Assembly: GCA_002077045.2 (NCBI GenBank)
Contig: KZ111174.1
Location: forward strand, 152,646-216,645
Source: Rachicladosporium sp. CCFEE 5018
Lineage: Eukaryota; Ascomycota; Dothideomycetes; Cladosporiales; Cladosporiaceae
DNA: 64,000 nucleotides
Direction of reading: 5' to 3'
How positions within the stretch are numbered: the stretch's first letter is position 1; each line of letters opens with the position of its first letter. Both the position numbers and the translations under genes were made by a program. This document shows, piece after piece, positions 43,318 through 52,887 of the stretch. Below the pieces are notes generated by a model. The model ran no database searches. It saw only the letters and a list, made by a program, of their open reading frames with translations, and had not been told where the DNA came from.

Positions 43318-44515
43318 TCATCGCAAATCCTTGTAGTAGAAGACCTCGTCCACGAGAGTACCATCGTGCGGGTCGAAGCCGTAATTCGGAATTGTTCCGA
43401 TCCTGTTGTAGCCCATCCTGGGATATAGTTGCTCCGCCGCAGAACCTGCCTTGGTATCGAGCATCTGAATTGCGAGCAGAGTCAGTAATTACGCTCATTG
43501 GGACGGGTAGAGTGCGATACTTACGACCAGCCACCTTCCGTTATCTCTAGCAATCGCTTCAAGCCGCTCCATAAGTGCACGGGCAATTCCGCGGCGTCGG
43601 TGATGCGGCGAGACAATCAGTCGCCCAACCTCGCTCCTGTGACTGCCGGTCTCGCTTATTTTCATGTTCAAGGAAACCACGCCAACGACTGCTTCATGCC
43701 CGGTCATCTCGGACAGCATCGTTTGTAGGACGATGACCCGAGTGCCCTGCTCGACTTCGGCCGACCATCCCAGCCATGAGTGCACGATCCTGTCGTGGGA
43801 CAATGGAGGCAAGAAAGTCAATAGCTGACCATCATGGGTGATACAATCTGCATGAATGACTGCAATATCATTCAACAGATGTTGGTCCACCGAAGGGTCG
43901 TAGAGTCGTAGTGGTAGCAGAGGCGGGAGCATCTGGTTAGGCATCATTGGTGCCCGAGGAGCCACACCACTGAGTGCGGTCAAAGCAGGGTCGGTCGTGA
44001 CTAAGGTACCGTTCACTAACGCGGGATCGGTGACAGGTTCATCCGCAGCAGCAACCATTTTCCTGGGCCGCTTGCTTGGTGTCGGACCGCTCTGTGGCGT
44101 TTTCGGCGTTCGAGGGGACTTCTTCGCGCCCGGGACTCGCGTTCGTGGCCTACCGGATCGTGGAGCGACTTGAGCTGCTCGAAGAAGGGCTTCGTGATCA
44201 ATCTCAGCGTCGGGGTCGTCTGTCGATTTAGCGACGCGTTCGTGAGCGCGTTTGCAGATCTTGCGTGCGGCGTCGGCCGAGACGCCTGGGATGCGGTCCG
44301 CTATTTCTGTGAACTGCGAGAGATTAGCTGTAGCTTCAAATCGTTGTACCTCCTTGTTGACGAGACGATGTTGATGCGTTTCAAAGTACAAGCCATCGCG
44401 TATCTTCAGAGGGTACGACATGCATGGAAGAACCTGCAGGATCACTCACCTTAAGCCCATCAATCTCTCTGTACTGGACGATTATGCTGCGCTTTTCAGC
44501 GCTGATCTGCGACAT
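43318..44515 (-). CDS. GNAT acetyltransferase with amino-terminal helix-turn-helix-like domain
   Basis: Three exons: 44515-44450, 44313-43525 and 43464-43318, giving 333 residues. Introns of 136 and 60 bp have GTGAGT or GTAAGT donors and GCTAATC or TACTGAC branch points. Exons 1 and 2 join to LKFTEIADRIPGVSADAARK, a short helical domain resembling helix-turn-helix folds. A basic Pro/Lys linker follows (RTPKTPQSGPTPSKRPRK). The carboxyl half is a GNAT fold: GRLIVSPHHRRRGIARALME is the acetyl-CoA binding loop, and exon 3 supplies MLDTKAGSAAEQLYPRMGY with the typical LYPRMGY strand. The acceptor substrate is unknown; the basic linker suggests a nuclear or DNA-associated role. Confidence 0.85.
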
Positions 44516-45185
44516 TACGAAGAGTTACGCGATGTTACGCCCTATCGCTGAGTGTGGAGGACAGAGTACAGACTTCTTCGCGTGAGAGGCAAATTAGGGT
44601 GCATGTGATTAGTCATGCCAGCGGCTCTTGCCGTAACTGTTTCTAGTGGAAGAGGCGATGCTTGACAATTTCGGTGGTACAGACACTGATAATCACCGCA
44701 CATGACAGAGATAACTTCACTCCTGCTAACAGCTACTGTCACGATTCCTTAAGCTGCCACCCAGTACCGCGAGGAGCGCCGTGGTGCGTACAGGAAGCAG
44801 CTGTTGACTCATACACGGTGGAAGACCCGCACGCCGGCAGAGTTGAGGAATACGGTCCGTAAACCTTTCTCATCACGTCGGCCCTCAGAAGAACCTATTG
44901 GAAGCCACCTCGCCATGGGCCGATCTCTTTAATATTGCTTCATTGAGGTACCTGTAGTTGTCGGGATGTGTTCTCCACACCGTTTGTGTGACGAACATCC
45001 TCGGTAGCTTTTTGAGCTCGAGCTCCGTAGTCGCTGTGATCGACTCTAGGCGATCGAGAATGACTCGCCCGTGAAATGGCAATACGTGCTATCTGCAGTG
45101 AATCCATAGCTTCCCTGCCCAACGCCGAATCACCCATTTCGATATAGTGTAGAACAGCACTAGACTCAGCTTTACTGAAACGACC
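44516..45185. other. Divergent intergenic region
   Basis: About 670 bp between the GNAT gene and the dehalogenase-like gene. Nothing recognised. Confidence 0.5.
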
Positions 45186-45927
45186 ATGCCGCTCACTCAG
45201 CGTCCCAGGGCGCTTCTCTTCGATGTCTTTGGGACTTGCGTTGACTGGCGGAAGACCGTCACTGCAGCTTTGATTGCGGCTGCTAAGGGAGCTGGCGAAA
45301 TGACCAAGGTGCGTTGCGTCGCGTCTCATCCGCTTGCAACAATCTCCAGTTGAGCCTCGCTGACCACTATGGAAGGACGCCGACTTCTGGGCCACCTTCG
45401 CCCAATCCTGGCGCAACTCCTACCTGACCTTCACCAAATCCCTCGCTGCAGCCAACGGCTCCATACCGTTCAAGACAGTTGATGAGCACCACCTCGACTC
45501 CCTCCGAGAATTGCTCAGTGAACATAGTCTGGGCTCGCTACTCTCGGTTTCACAGACAGTCCACCTCAGCCTCATCTGGCACCGCCTAGACCCCTGGACT
45601 GACACAGTCGACGGCCTTGCAGCTCTGAACAAAGCAGGCTTCATCACCGTCACCCTCACGAACGGGAACATGTCTCTGATTGAAGACATGGTGGAGCACA
45701 GCGGGATGCCCTTCTCGCAGATCTTCTCGGCCGAGCTGTTCAACTCCTACAAGCCGAACCCGAAGATCTATCTTGGCGCTGCAGACAGACTAGGATTGAA
45801 GCCGGAGGAGTGCGCGATGGTGGCCGCGCATCTGGATGATCTGGTCGGCGCAAGGGCATGTGGGCTGAAGACCGTGTATGTCGAGAGGAAGCAGGAGGAG
45901 CGGCATCCTGAGCTGGAGGATCGGGAG
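45186..45927 (+). CDS. Haloacid-dehalogenase type II hydrolase, 3' end lost in an assembly gap
   Basis: Two exons, 45186-45308 and 45376-45927, with a 67-bp intron; 225 residues are visible before the run of N. HAD motifs are in order: RALLFDVFGTCVDWR (nucleophile Asp), TLTNGNMS (motif II), SYKPNPKIYLGAA (Lys of motif III) and MVAAHLDDLVGARACG (acidic motif IV). The block after LLFD and the spacing match L-2-haloacid dehalogenase-like enzymes, which hydrolyse 2-haloalkanoic acids; many fungal members act on other substrates. About 20-30 residues are probably missing in the gap, since the last visible part (VYVERKQEE) normally lies close to the end. Confidence 0.9.
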
Positions 45928-46027
45928 NNNNNNNNNNNNNNNNNNNNNNNNNNNNNNNNNNNNNNNNNNNNNNNNNNNNNNNNNNNNNNNNNNNNNNNNN
46001 NNNNNNNNNNNNNNNNNNNNNNNNNNN
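45928..46027. other. Assembly gap of 100 N
   Basis: Exactly 100 undetermined bases, the conventional placeholder for a gap of unknown length. It interrupts the dehalogenase gene and a minus-strand exon on the other side. Confidence 0.98.
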
Positions 46028-46388
46028 CAGCTTCCTTCATCCGCCTGTTCATGTCCAGCATGGACCAACAGACCCGTGCAGGGAATGCTATCGACATGAT
46101 GTGCAGGAGAACCAGGTACAGCCCCAAAGCCAGTTGCGACCAAGTGGTTTCGCCATGATGCCGACCTTTCTCTCCCCTCCCGTATGGCGAAATAACAAGC
46201 GCAAAGATCAGTAGTACTGTTACGGTAGCAATGCTGAAAGCCGGAATGCAGCGAGTGGTCCAGAGGTATGGTGGCATCTCAGACAGGACAATTCGAGAGA
46301 TCCTCCGGAAGCATTGAGAAAGAAGTCCAGAGAGCTCAACAAACACGAAGGTGGTGGACGCGACTAAATTAATTTCCTGAGGTGTCAC
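46028..46388 (-). CDS. Exon of a multi-pass membrane protein, both ends missing
   Basis: An open minus-strand stretch next to the gap encodes about 120 residues with three hydrophobic segments: TTFVFVELSGLL, FSIATVTVLLIFALVIS and QLALGLYLVLLHIMSIAF. A charged end follows (SMLDMNRRMKEA) that runs into the gap. There is no ATG at its 5' end; a CCTCAG acceptor near 46376 suggests that an upstream exon exists. No family was recognised. Confidence is limited by the gap and the missing start. Confidence 0.4.
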
Positions 46389-47754
46389 AGCTGCAGTGTA
46401 AAGCTCCAGAAATTAACGCGTTCCAGTGTCACCTGCAGGGTCGAGCGAGCACGTGGAACCGTGCCTGGAGATCGAGCGTGGCGCGACGCCGCGTTTTCAG
46501 TGGTCGATCAATTACAAGCTCTAGAACACCTTCCGTGCAGAATATGAACAAGTTGATTGTTGCATGAAGAGGTCATGAGATGTTTGTTGTGTGCTGTAGC
46601 CCCTTGCATTACGCTCAGCCTTGAGCTCGCCGCGATGTCACCCGTGGCCCCACGGAGAGCTAGGCATGTCACTACACCCGTCGTATTGCATTGGGACGAG
46701 GTTGCTTCGATGCTATTCGCCAAGACGTAAAGTTTTGAGAGCGATGACCACAGATGGCTTACCTTGACCCTGTCAGGCCATGTCTAATGAGGTAAAGCTA
46801 GGTTTCCGCCGTTGATCGATTGCGTGGCCTCCTTTGTGGGCGCGCTATGATCAATCGCGCTCTTGCGGTTCTCGCAACAGCGGTGTCGACAGGCGAGGCG
46901 TCCTGCGAAAGCATCTCCGAACTCCTTGAGGTCGTTTGCCGTTGCCTGGGAATAATTTCGAGGTACGAGGTGGCCGCGTGTCCAGTCGATGGGGCTGCCC
47001 GCTATGACCGCCTGCCGTGCTGCGATCGGAACCTTGCAGAGATGACTACCATCGTGCGGTGACAGTGACCATACAAGACGACAGAATCATTCACACGGGG
47101 AGAGAAGGAACGACTGGGCACATATCAGCCCTTTTGTTCGAGTGCCAAGCAGAAGTGTGCCAGCATCCGTGTAGATCCACGCTGATCGCGATGGCAGACT
47201 GCGACGAGACATCATACGTTTCGGGCCCGGGTTTAGAAATATCCGCGTGATGCGATCAGGGAAGTAGACGCTATTGGTCTATGCTGGAGCATACAAGAGG
47301 GACTCATAAGGATATATATGCGCCGTTACTGTAGCACTCAGCACCGCTGACAAAGTCATCAAATTCTTTCATTACCGGTGCTTCTGATTCGTGCATAGTC
47401 CGGCGACAGTGTCGTGGAAGTACTGGCATCATGCAAACGGTGCCAGTACTCAAGTTAAGGTAGATACTGAGATCTCGGATTGCACATTGAGCCACATGGA
47501 TTTCTATTACAAAGTCTACTGCCACTTCCGCATCAACTATCGATACAGCCCATGCTTCTCAGACACAGCTCACGTGCTCAGTTTCGCGAGCATTGCGACG
47601 GTCGGAAGCCTCCACCACTTCGTCCCATCCACCTCAGCTTCCATACTGTCAAAGACTGCGGCCGCAGGGCGTTGCGCTGTCGCAGGCAGCTGTCAGCAGC
47701 ACTGTGTTCGGAATGGCTGCCGGTAAGGCAGCCGCAGTGATGATGATGGGCGAT
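46389..47754. other. Unassigned region downstream of the decayed reading frame
   Basis: About 1.4 kb. No supported gene. The degenerate frame that ends at 47755 may have continued here, but the translation is no longer protein-like. Confidence 0.4.
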
Positions 47755-50552
47755 CTAGCGCATGCCGTCGTTGCGCCTGTTGTTACGCTGGGAAACCTCC
47801 AGATCGGAGGGTACGGTAGTCGGGTCAAGCTGGTTCTGACGCCAAGAAGCTTCGTCTCGCAATGCTTTCAGCATGAGATCAAGGTCGTGCGCCTCTTGAA
47901 CAGTCCAGGCTGGGTGCGGAGGCGGCGCGATGCCGAGTGCTGTCGCGCGGTTGAACTCAAGACGGTCGATAAGGTCCGCGAGACCCTTCTTGTGGAGGTG
48001 CTTACTCCTATGACGCGGGAAGCGCGCTATGCGGTTCGGGTGCTCGAGGGCGTAAGTAGCAGCTCTATTACGGACGTGAGGCTCGACTAACACAATCACG
48101 AATATACGCTTAGCGTGGTTCGTGCCGTTCTGCGTGTCTAGACGGCATACCTAGGCGAAGAAGCCGTCCCACCACATACGGCTACCCCAAGCTAGGATGC
48201 TAACAGATAATCTAGTAAAGCCGTTAAGGAGCATATGAATCTTATGCGGATTATTATCGGGAACCGGCTGCTAGTATCCGAAGACCTCGTAGAAGAGGCC
48301 AACTAATTAGGTGATGATAGGATTGTGGAGGTTGCTAGTAGTGGTCGGAACGGCTCTGCAGCCATGGCGGGCAATAGCGAAACGTGCTCGGCGCATCTGG
48401 AGATAACCACCCGCCGGGTCAGTCGGGCGGATGCCTTCAGGGAACTGGACCACTTGGATGTTGGCATTTGGACTAGCATTCAGCATATTCTTGTAGTGAT
48501 GGAGCTTTAGCTGCTAGGCGGCTGCGATGTGCTTTCGTGGGCGATGCGTGTGGACGCAGATGAATACCCGGGTGCCGGCCTCCACGGTAATAAAGACCTC
48601 GTTGATGAGAGCGAGGACGATGTCGGTGCGAGGCTCGCGCTCAATGAGCGGGCAAAACAGAGGACTATCGACGAGCGAGTGCGGCAAGGCTATATCCCTT
48701 GTCGCGAGCAGAATCGCACCGGCACCGGCACAGTCTGGCAGTCGCCATGTCCGGAGTGTGGTGATGCAGAGCTCTACGACGATTCTTTACCTCGCTACAG
48801 GTGGGATGATCATCTGAGACCAGTACAATAGTTGCCGCCGTCCGCTTCGCCGGAAGAGCGTGAGCAGTACTTCCAGACATGGAACACGCGCTTCAAAGGC
48901 GAATTCAATAGGCACCTTGCTGACATCGGTCCGGTTACAGAGAGCCAGCACTTCATGATCATCTCGCTTGCCCGCAGCTCGAGCCAGCGTGACGCCGCTG
49001 CAATGGCACAGATCGTAGTACCCTTCTCCTCCGCTGTCGTCCATAGCCTTGAAGTGGTTGCACTCACCACCGCCTAGTGCGGTTCTGTTGTGAATGAAGA
49101 GCACAACCTGGCGGTTTTGTACGAGGTCGGGATCGGGCTCGTTGACGAAGCGCACATAGGCGGACACGGCCTACTCTTGACCTGCGACACGACGCCAATA
49201 TCCACTGCGAACAACGCCGAGCTGATAGTGCACTGGCACGTCAGGGTTGTTGCCGTTGTTATAGAGTAGGATGAGGATAGCTTGCAGCTGCATCGCGTCC
49301 AGATCCATCACCTGTGTAAGTTCTGCATACATATCATTGAAGAAAATATCGTCACCTGCGGTAAGTAAGGACCTATACTGCTGTCTAATGTAGGCATCGT
49401 ACGCCAGAGTCGGAGTAGCAGTATCGCCAGAGTAGTAATGCCTGTCCGGGTCCCAGTCCGAAAAGAGCAGCTGCATCATCTCAGTGTGGGTGATACGAGG
49501 AGGCGCATCTTGCTAAAGACTGGTGTTGACCGTGTACATGCGGCGTTGCATGAACTCCAGGGACCGCTCAAGTGCAAAAATACCACATAGCAGACCTTAC
49601 GCGGAAGTGGGCTGTGGGACGGTCCTCCCGTCGTGCAATAGGTAGTATAGCGAGTCCAAGGCGGTCTGCGTGCCAGTGATGCCGACGAATTGACCAAGTC
49701 GCATCTGCCAAAGGTGCGCGGGCTTGTCGTGATTAGGATGGCAACGCTCATATGCTTTCCTGTGATTATGCTTGAAGCCAAGACTGAGCGACAAGTCGTC
49801 CACAAGGATGCTCGCAACAGTCGACTGCGTCTCTTCGTCCATGACCTGCCAGAAGCCCTCTTCGCTGCCATGGTCTTGCGTCAACAAGAACCTGACCACT
49901 CGATCTCTCAGCTTCTCGTACTCGTCTTCGCGCGAGGCGGCTGGGCGAGGGTTAATGGTGGATGCGGTTGTATGTCCCGGGACTGCTTCATTGCCGCCCG
50001 CCAATCTTTCATCGAGATCAAGTGCAGCCGTATCCAGTTCCAGCCGGGCGTCATCGACGTCCAGCATGCCGGCATCACCATCACTATCCGTCGTCCGCAG
50101 CGTGACTTCTCCAGACTCCGCCACCAGTCTCGCCTGCTCTGCCTCTTTGAACGCAGTATAGCCACGATTCGCCAGCAGTCGATCCTCGTCGAACTCCGCT
50201 CTCAGCCGTGACTGCTCCGCAGTGCGGACAGCAGCCCAACCACGACTGTGTGCGACCTTTGCAAGTGCGAGACAACCCATGTAGTGGTATTCTGAGTGTA
50301 GGGGTCGTGGAATGGGTATGATACCACGAGCGGCTTCCTCGCGTTGGATTGCGTGTATGAGAGTGTCTCTGGGCACTCTGGAATACTTCTCTTTGGGTTA
50401 GCATACCGTGCCAGGATCTCCGCCTTGGTGAGATCCCAGTAATTGCGACCGCGAGTGTAGCGCTTATCCACGCTCGCACGCGCGGAGTACAAGCCGGGGA
50501 AAAAGCGCTGCCTATCAGAGAGGGAAGGCTGCTGGAAGTCGACGTTGTCTTG

Positions 50553-50584
<32 letters not shown>
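47755..50584 (-). pseudogene. Relic of a long protein-coding gene with many TAA/TAG stops
   Basis: From 50584, just after a good acceptor (GCTAATC branch, CTGCAG), the minus strand encodes an Asp run and then RQRFFPGLYSARASVDKRYT and LTKAEILARYANPK. A one-base loss near 50400 shifts the frame, which then stays the same for 2.6 kb and reads protein-like throughout (for example FNDMYAELTQVMDLDAMQLQ and EPRTDIVLALINEVFITVEA). It is broken by stops whose plus coordinates are 49597, 49513, 49168, 48787, 48514, 48307, 48271, 48151 and 47755. All nine are TAA or TAG; none is TGA. That fits C-to-T change at CpA (CAA, CAG or TGG origins), the pattern of repeat-induced point mutation, so this was probably a repeated or mobile sequence. 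No family recognised. Confidence 0.65.
50554..50584. repeat. TCG trinucleotide microsatellite, about ten units
   Basis: A perfect TCG run on the plus strand. On the minus strand it encodes a run of about ten Asp at the start of the relic exon. Confidence 0.95.
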
Positions 50585-50585
<1 letters not shown>

Positions 50586-50877
50586 TGCAGAAGGTGATTA
50601 GCTATGGTTCAGCTTGAAGCATGCGCAGGAAGTCGAATGATGTGGTGGCGGGATGCACACGAGTGACAAAAGAAGCGGACCACTCAGCGAATCTCTGCGA
50701 GGGATGATGCTACCACATACAGCACCGCGACAGTGCGAACGGGACTACCCTGCAGGCGAGAGTGGAGCTTGTGCACCGAATCTCCTCAGGGCAGGAGTAG
50801 CAACAATCCGTTGTCGCAGCGCGAAACATCGTAGCAGTGTCGATAGTGCGGCATTCTCGAGCGGTCGGCTTCTTCTG

Positions 50878-52344
50878 TCACTCGCGTGGGAGGGATGCCG
50901 ATTTGCACTTACCGGTCGCAATACTGATGCCTGCAGTACCCATATCAGCGACAATCGAAGCGAGAGTAGACTTGAGGGCCGCGTCTCCACGGCATGCTTT
51001 GCACTTGCTGGTGCGCCCATCTATATTGTCTATTCGCTTGTCGAAATCGCCCAGAGGCTTCTCTTCACCGCAGGGACCAGCGCACACTTTATCACCTTCC
51101 TTCGGTAGCGCACCTGCTTCTATGCACTGAGTACAGATCCTAGCGGTGTGGAATTCTTCTATCGGCTTCGTCCATCGGCACCTGTAGCACATTTTTCTCG
51201 AAGCTTGCTGCAGATGTTCATTCTTTTTGCAATCCGTGCAAATTCTTGTGAACGGTGCGAATTCCTCTTCCTGCTTCTTGTTTCCGCACCTCAAGCACTG
51301 CTTGTGGGCCGCTTTCGACTCTTGAACGGGCTCTGCGGGTTGGGGAGATAACGCAGGCGGGGCAGACGATGCAGGCGGTGCAGGCGATGCAGATTGTGCA
51401 GGCAGTGCTGGCGACGCAAGCTGTGCGGGCGGTGCAGGCGGTGCAGGCGGTGCAGGCGGTGCAGAGTGTGAAGGATGCGGGTTTCCTCCAGAGTGAGAAG
51501 GCAACGACGGCTGCGGCAGCTGCGATGGCTGCGGGAGCTGTGGCGGCTGTAGAAGTTGTTGCGTGAGCAGTGGAACCTCATCCTTACAATCCAAACATAT
51601 CTTGGCTGACACAAATTCCTCCTCTCTCTTCCAATTCTTGCACCTAGCACACCGCTTTGTGGATGCGAACGACTGTTGATCGTATCCTACGAGTTGCGAG
51701 GATGGCGCGGATGATGCGGGCGGTGGGGACTGCATGCCCTGCCCAGAGTTGAAAGGCAGCGACGCTTGCGGTAGTTGTGGCGACTGGGGCGAATGGAGTG
51801 GTTGTGGGAGCTGCGATGGATGACCAAAAAATGGGGGCATAACCAGATGCAGGATGCTGCTGGACTTGCGAGCGTTGCGATGATTGCTGGGGTAGCCGGG
51901 ATAGCCAGGGTAGTGAGGGACTCCTGGATATGGTGTTTGCCTTACTTGCGCCGCATCCGCAGATTGCCAGGGTGGTGGAGTTTGGGAAGATGTTGTAGGA
52001 CAGCCAGGATACCCGGAATAGGAGCCCTGCGGCTATTGCGGCAGGTACGGGGGCTGCGAGAATTGCTGGGAATATGACGGATATCCGGAGTAGGAGGGAT
52101 ATTCTGGTAAGGGTGCGTATGAAGGATAGGTGGAGTGCGTGCCTGGTGGAGGGTACGAGGGATACGGAGGGAGCGGAGACTGCTTGAGCAGCGGAGTTGG
52201 GTCCCAAGGAGCCTTGCACTGCTTGCATTTCTTCGCATGACGGTCGGCTGAGTTCGTGTCCTTTCCGAAGTCACTAAGAAGTTTCTCGGACCCGCAGTCG
52301 CTGCACTTTTTCTTGCGTGGATGGTCCGTGTTGATCAGGGACAA
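50878..52344 (-). pseudogene. Protein with five CxxC...CxxC zinc ribbons, one in-frame TAG
   Basis: One minus-strand frame spans 52344-50878 except for a TAG at 52033-52035. It has no ATG before residue 169; the 5' edge lies just after CTAATAG, a possible acceptor. The first ribbon is KKCSDCGSEKLLSDFG with CKQC. Tyr/Pro- and Pro/Ala-rich linkers separate it from four more: CARCKNWKREEEF, CLRCGNKKQEEEF, CYRCRWTKPIEEF and CAGPCGEEKPLGDF, each closed by CxxC. The CxxC-x(n)-F-x(n)-CxxC plan resembles zinc ribbons of recombination-endonuclease-VII-like proteins. A GTAAGT at about 50907 may start a further intron. It is either a pseudogene with a CAG-to-TAG change or a gene with an unrecognised short exon; a frame-keeping ATG at 51840 could still give 320 residues with four ribbons. 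Confidence 0.6.
51352..51470. repeat. 9-bp GCAGGCGGT-type minisatellite
   Basis: About a dozen imperfect copies of GCAGGCGGT. On the coding minus strand they encode repeated Ala-Pro-Pro units linking two zinc ribbons. Confidence 0.85.
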
Positions 52345-52887
52345 CCGCCCCTATTAGGTGGTTTTTGACGTGATTAGTCGAGAGTGGAAGGGGTGGCAGG
52401 AGTTGACGACCCAGAAATCTGGCTGAACAGGCTGGACCAAGCTGAATAGGTTTGGTCCAGGGCGACGAGAACGATGACCGAGCGAGAATGGTGAAGGTAT
52501 TGAGGTTCGAGGGGGATGGATGAGTTGGGTGTTGAAGTTAGGATTGCGTGTAAAGCAAAAGTGCGGTTGCTGGTAGGGTGCAAAGTTACGTGTCCAGGCA
52601 GGAATTTGTGAAGTGAATATCCAGGACGGCAAAGTGCCTCAGTCACCCAATCTACCTGTGTCAAGTGAAGTCGTTTGGGGCCCCACTAATGAAACGCGCT
52701 TTGTGACACCCGACAGAGACAAGGTAACAACGAGAACATACTGTCACCTTTCGTGAGTCTGATCCATTACAAGGACATCATCTCGAAGACACGTGCTGCA
52801 CGACACCTGGCCAAGCATACTCGTCGACTGCGATTTTAACCACGTACCGTCATTCTTCTCTCCACGAACAGGCGCCCGGCATTTGCA
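52345..52887. other. Divergent intergenic region
   Basis: About 540 bp between the zinc-ribbon frame and the plus-strand repeat-containing gene. It may contain an upstream exon of the zinc-ribbon gene, but none could be identified. Confidence 0.4.

Noticed and set aside
47593..48090. 165-codon plus-strand open frame
   Set aside because: The opposite strand in one constant frame gives a longer, more protein-like reading across several kilobases, so this is its shadow.
48529..49077. Plus-strand frames with a CPEC and a WNTRFKGEFNRH stretch
   Set aside because: They look coding in isolation, but the minus strand stays in one frame from 50.4 to 47.7 kb. I kept the minus-strand reading and note that the strand choice is not absolute.
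51255..51566. Plus-strand frame with QAVQAV repeats
   Set aside because: It is the complement of the Ala-Pro linker repeat in the zinc-ribbon gene.
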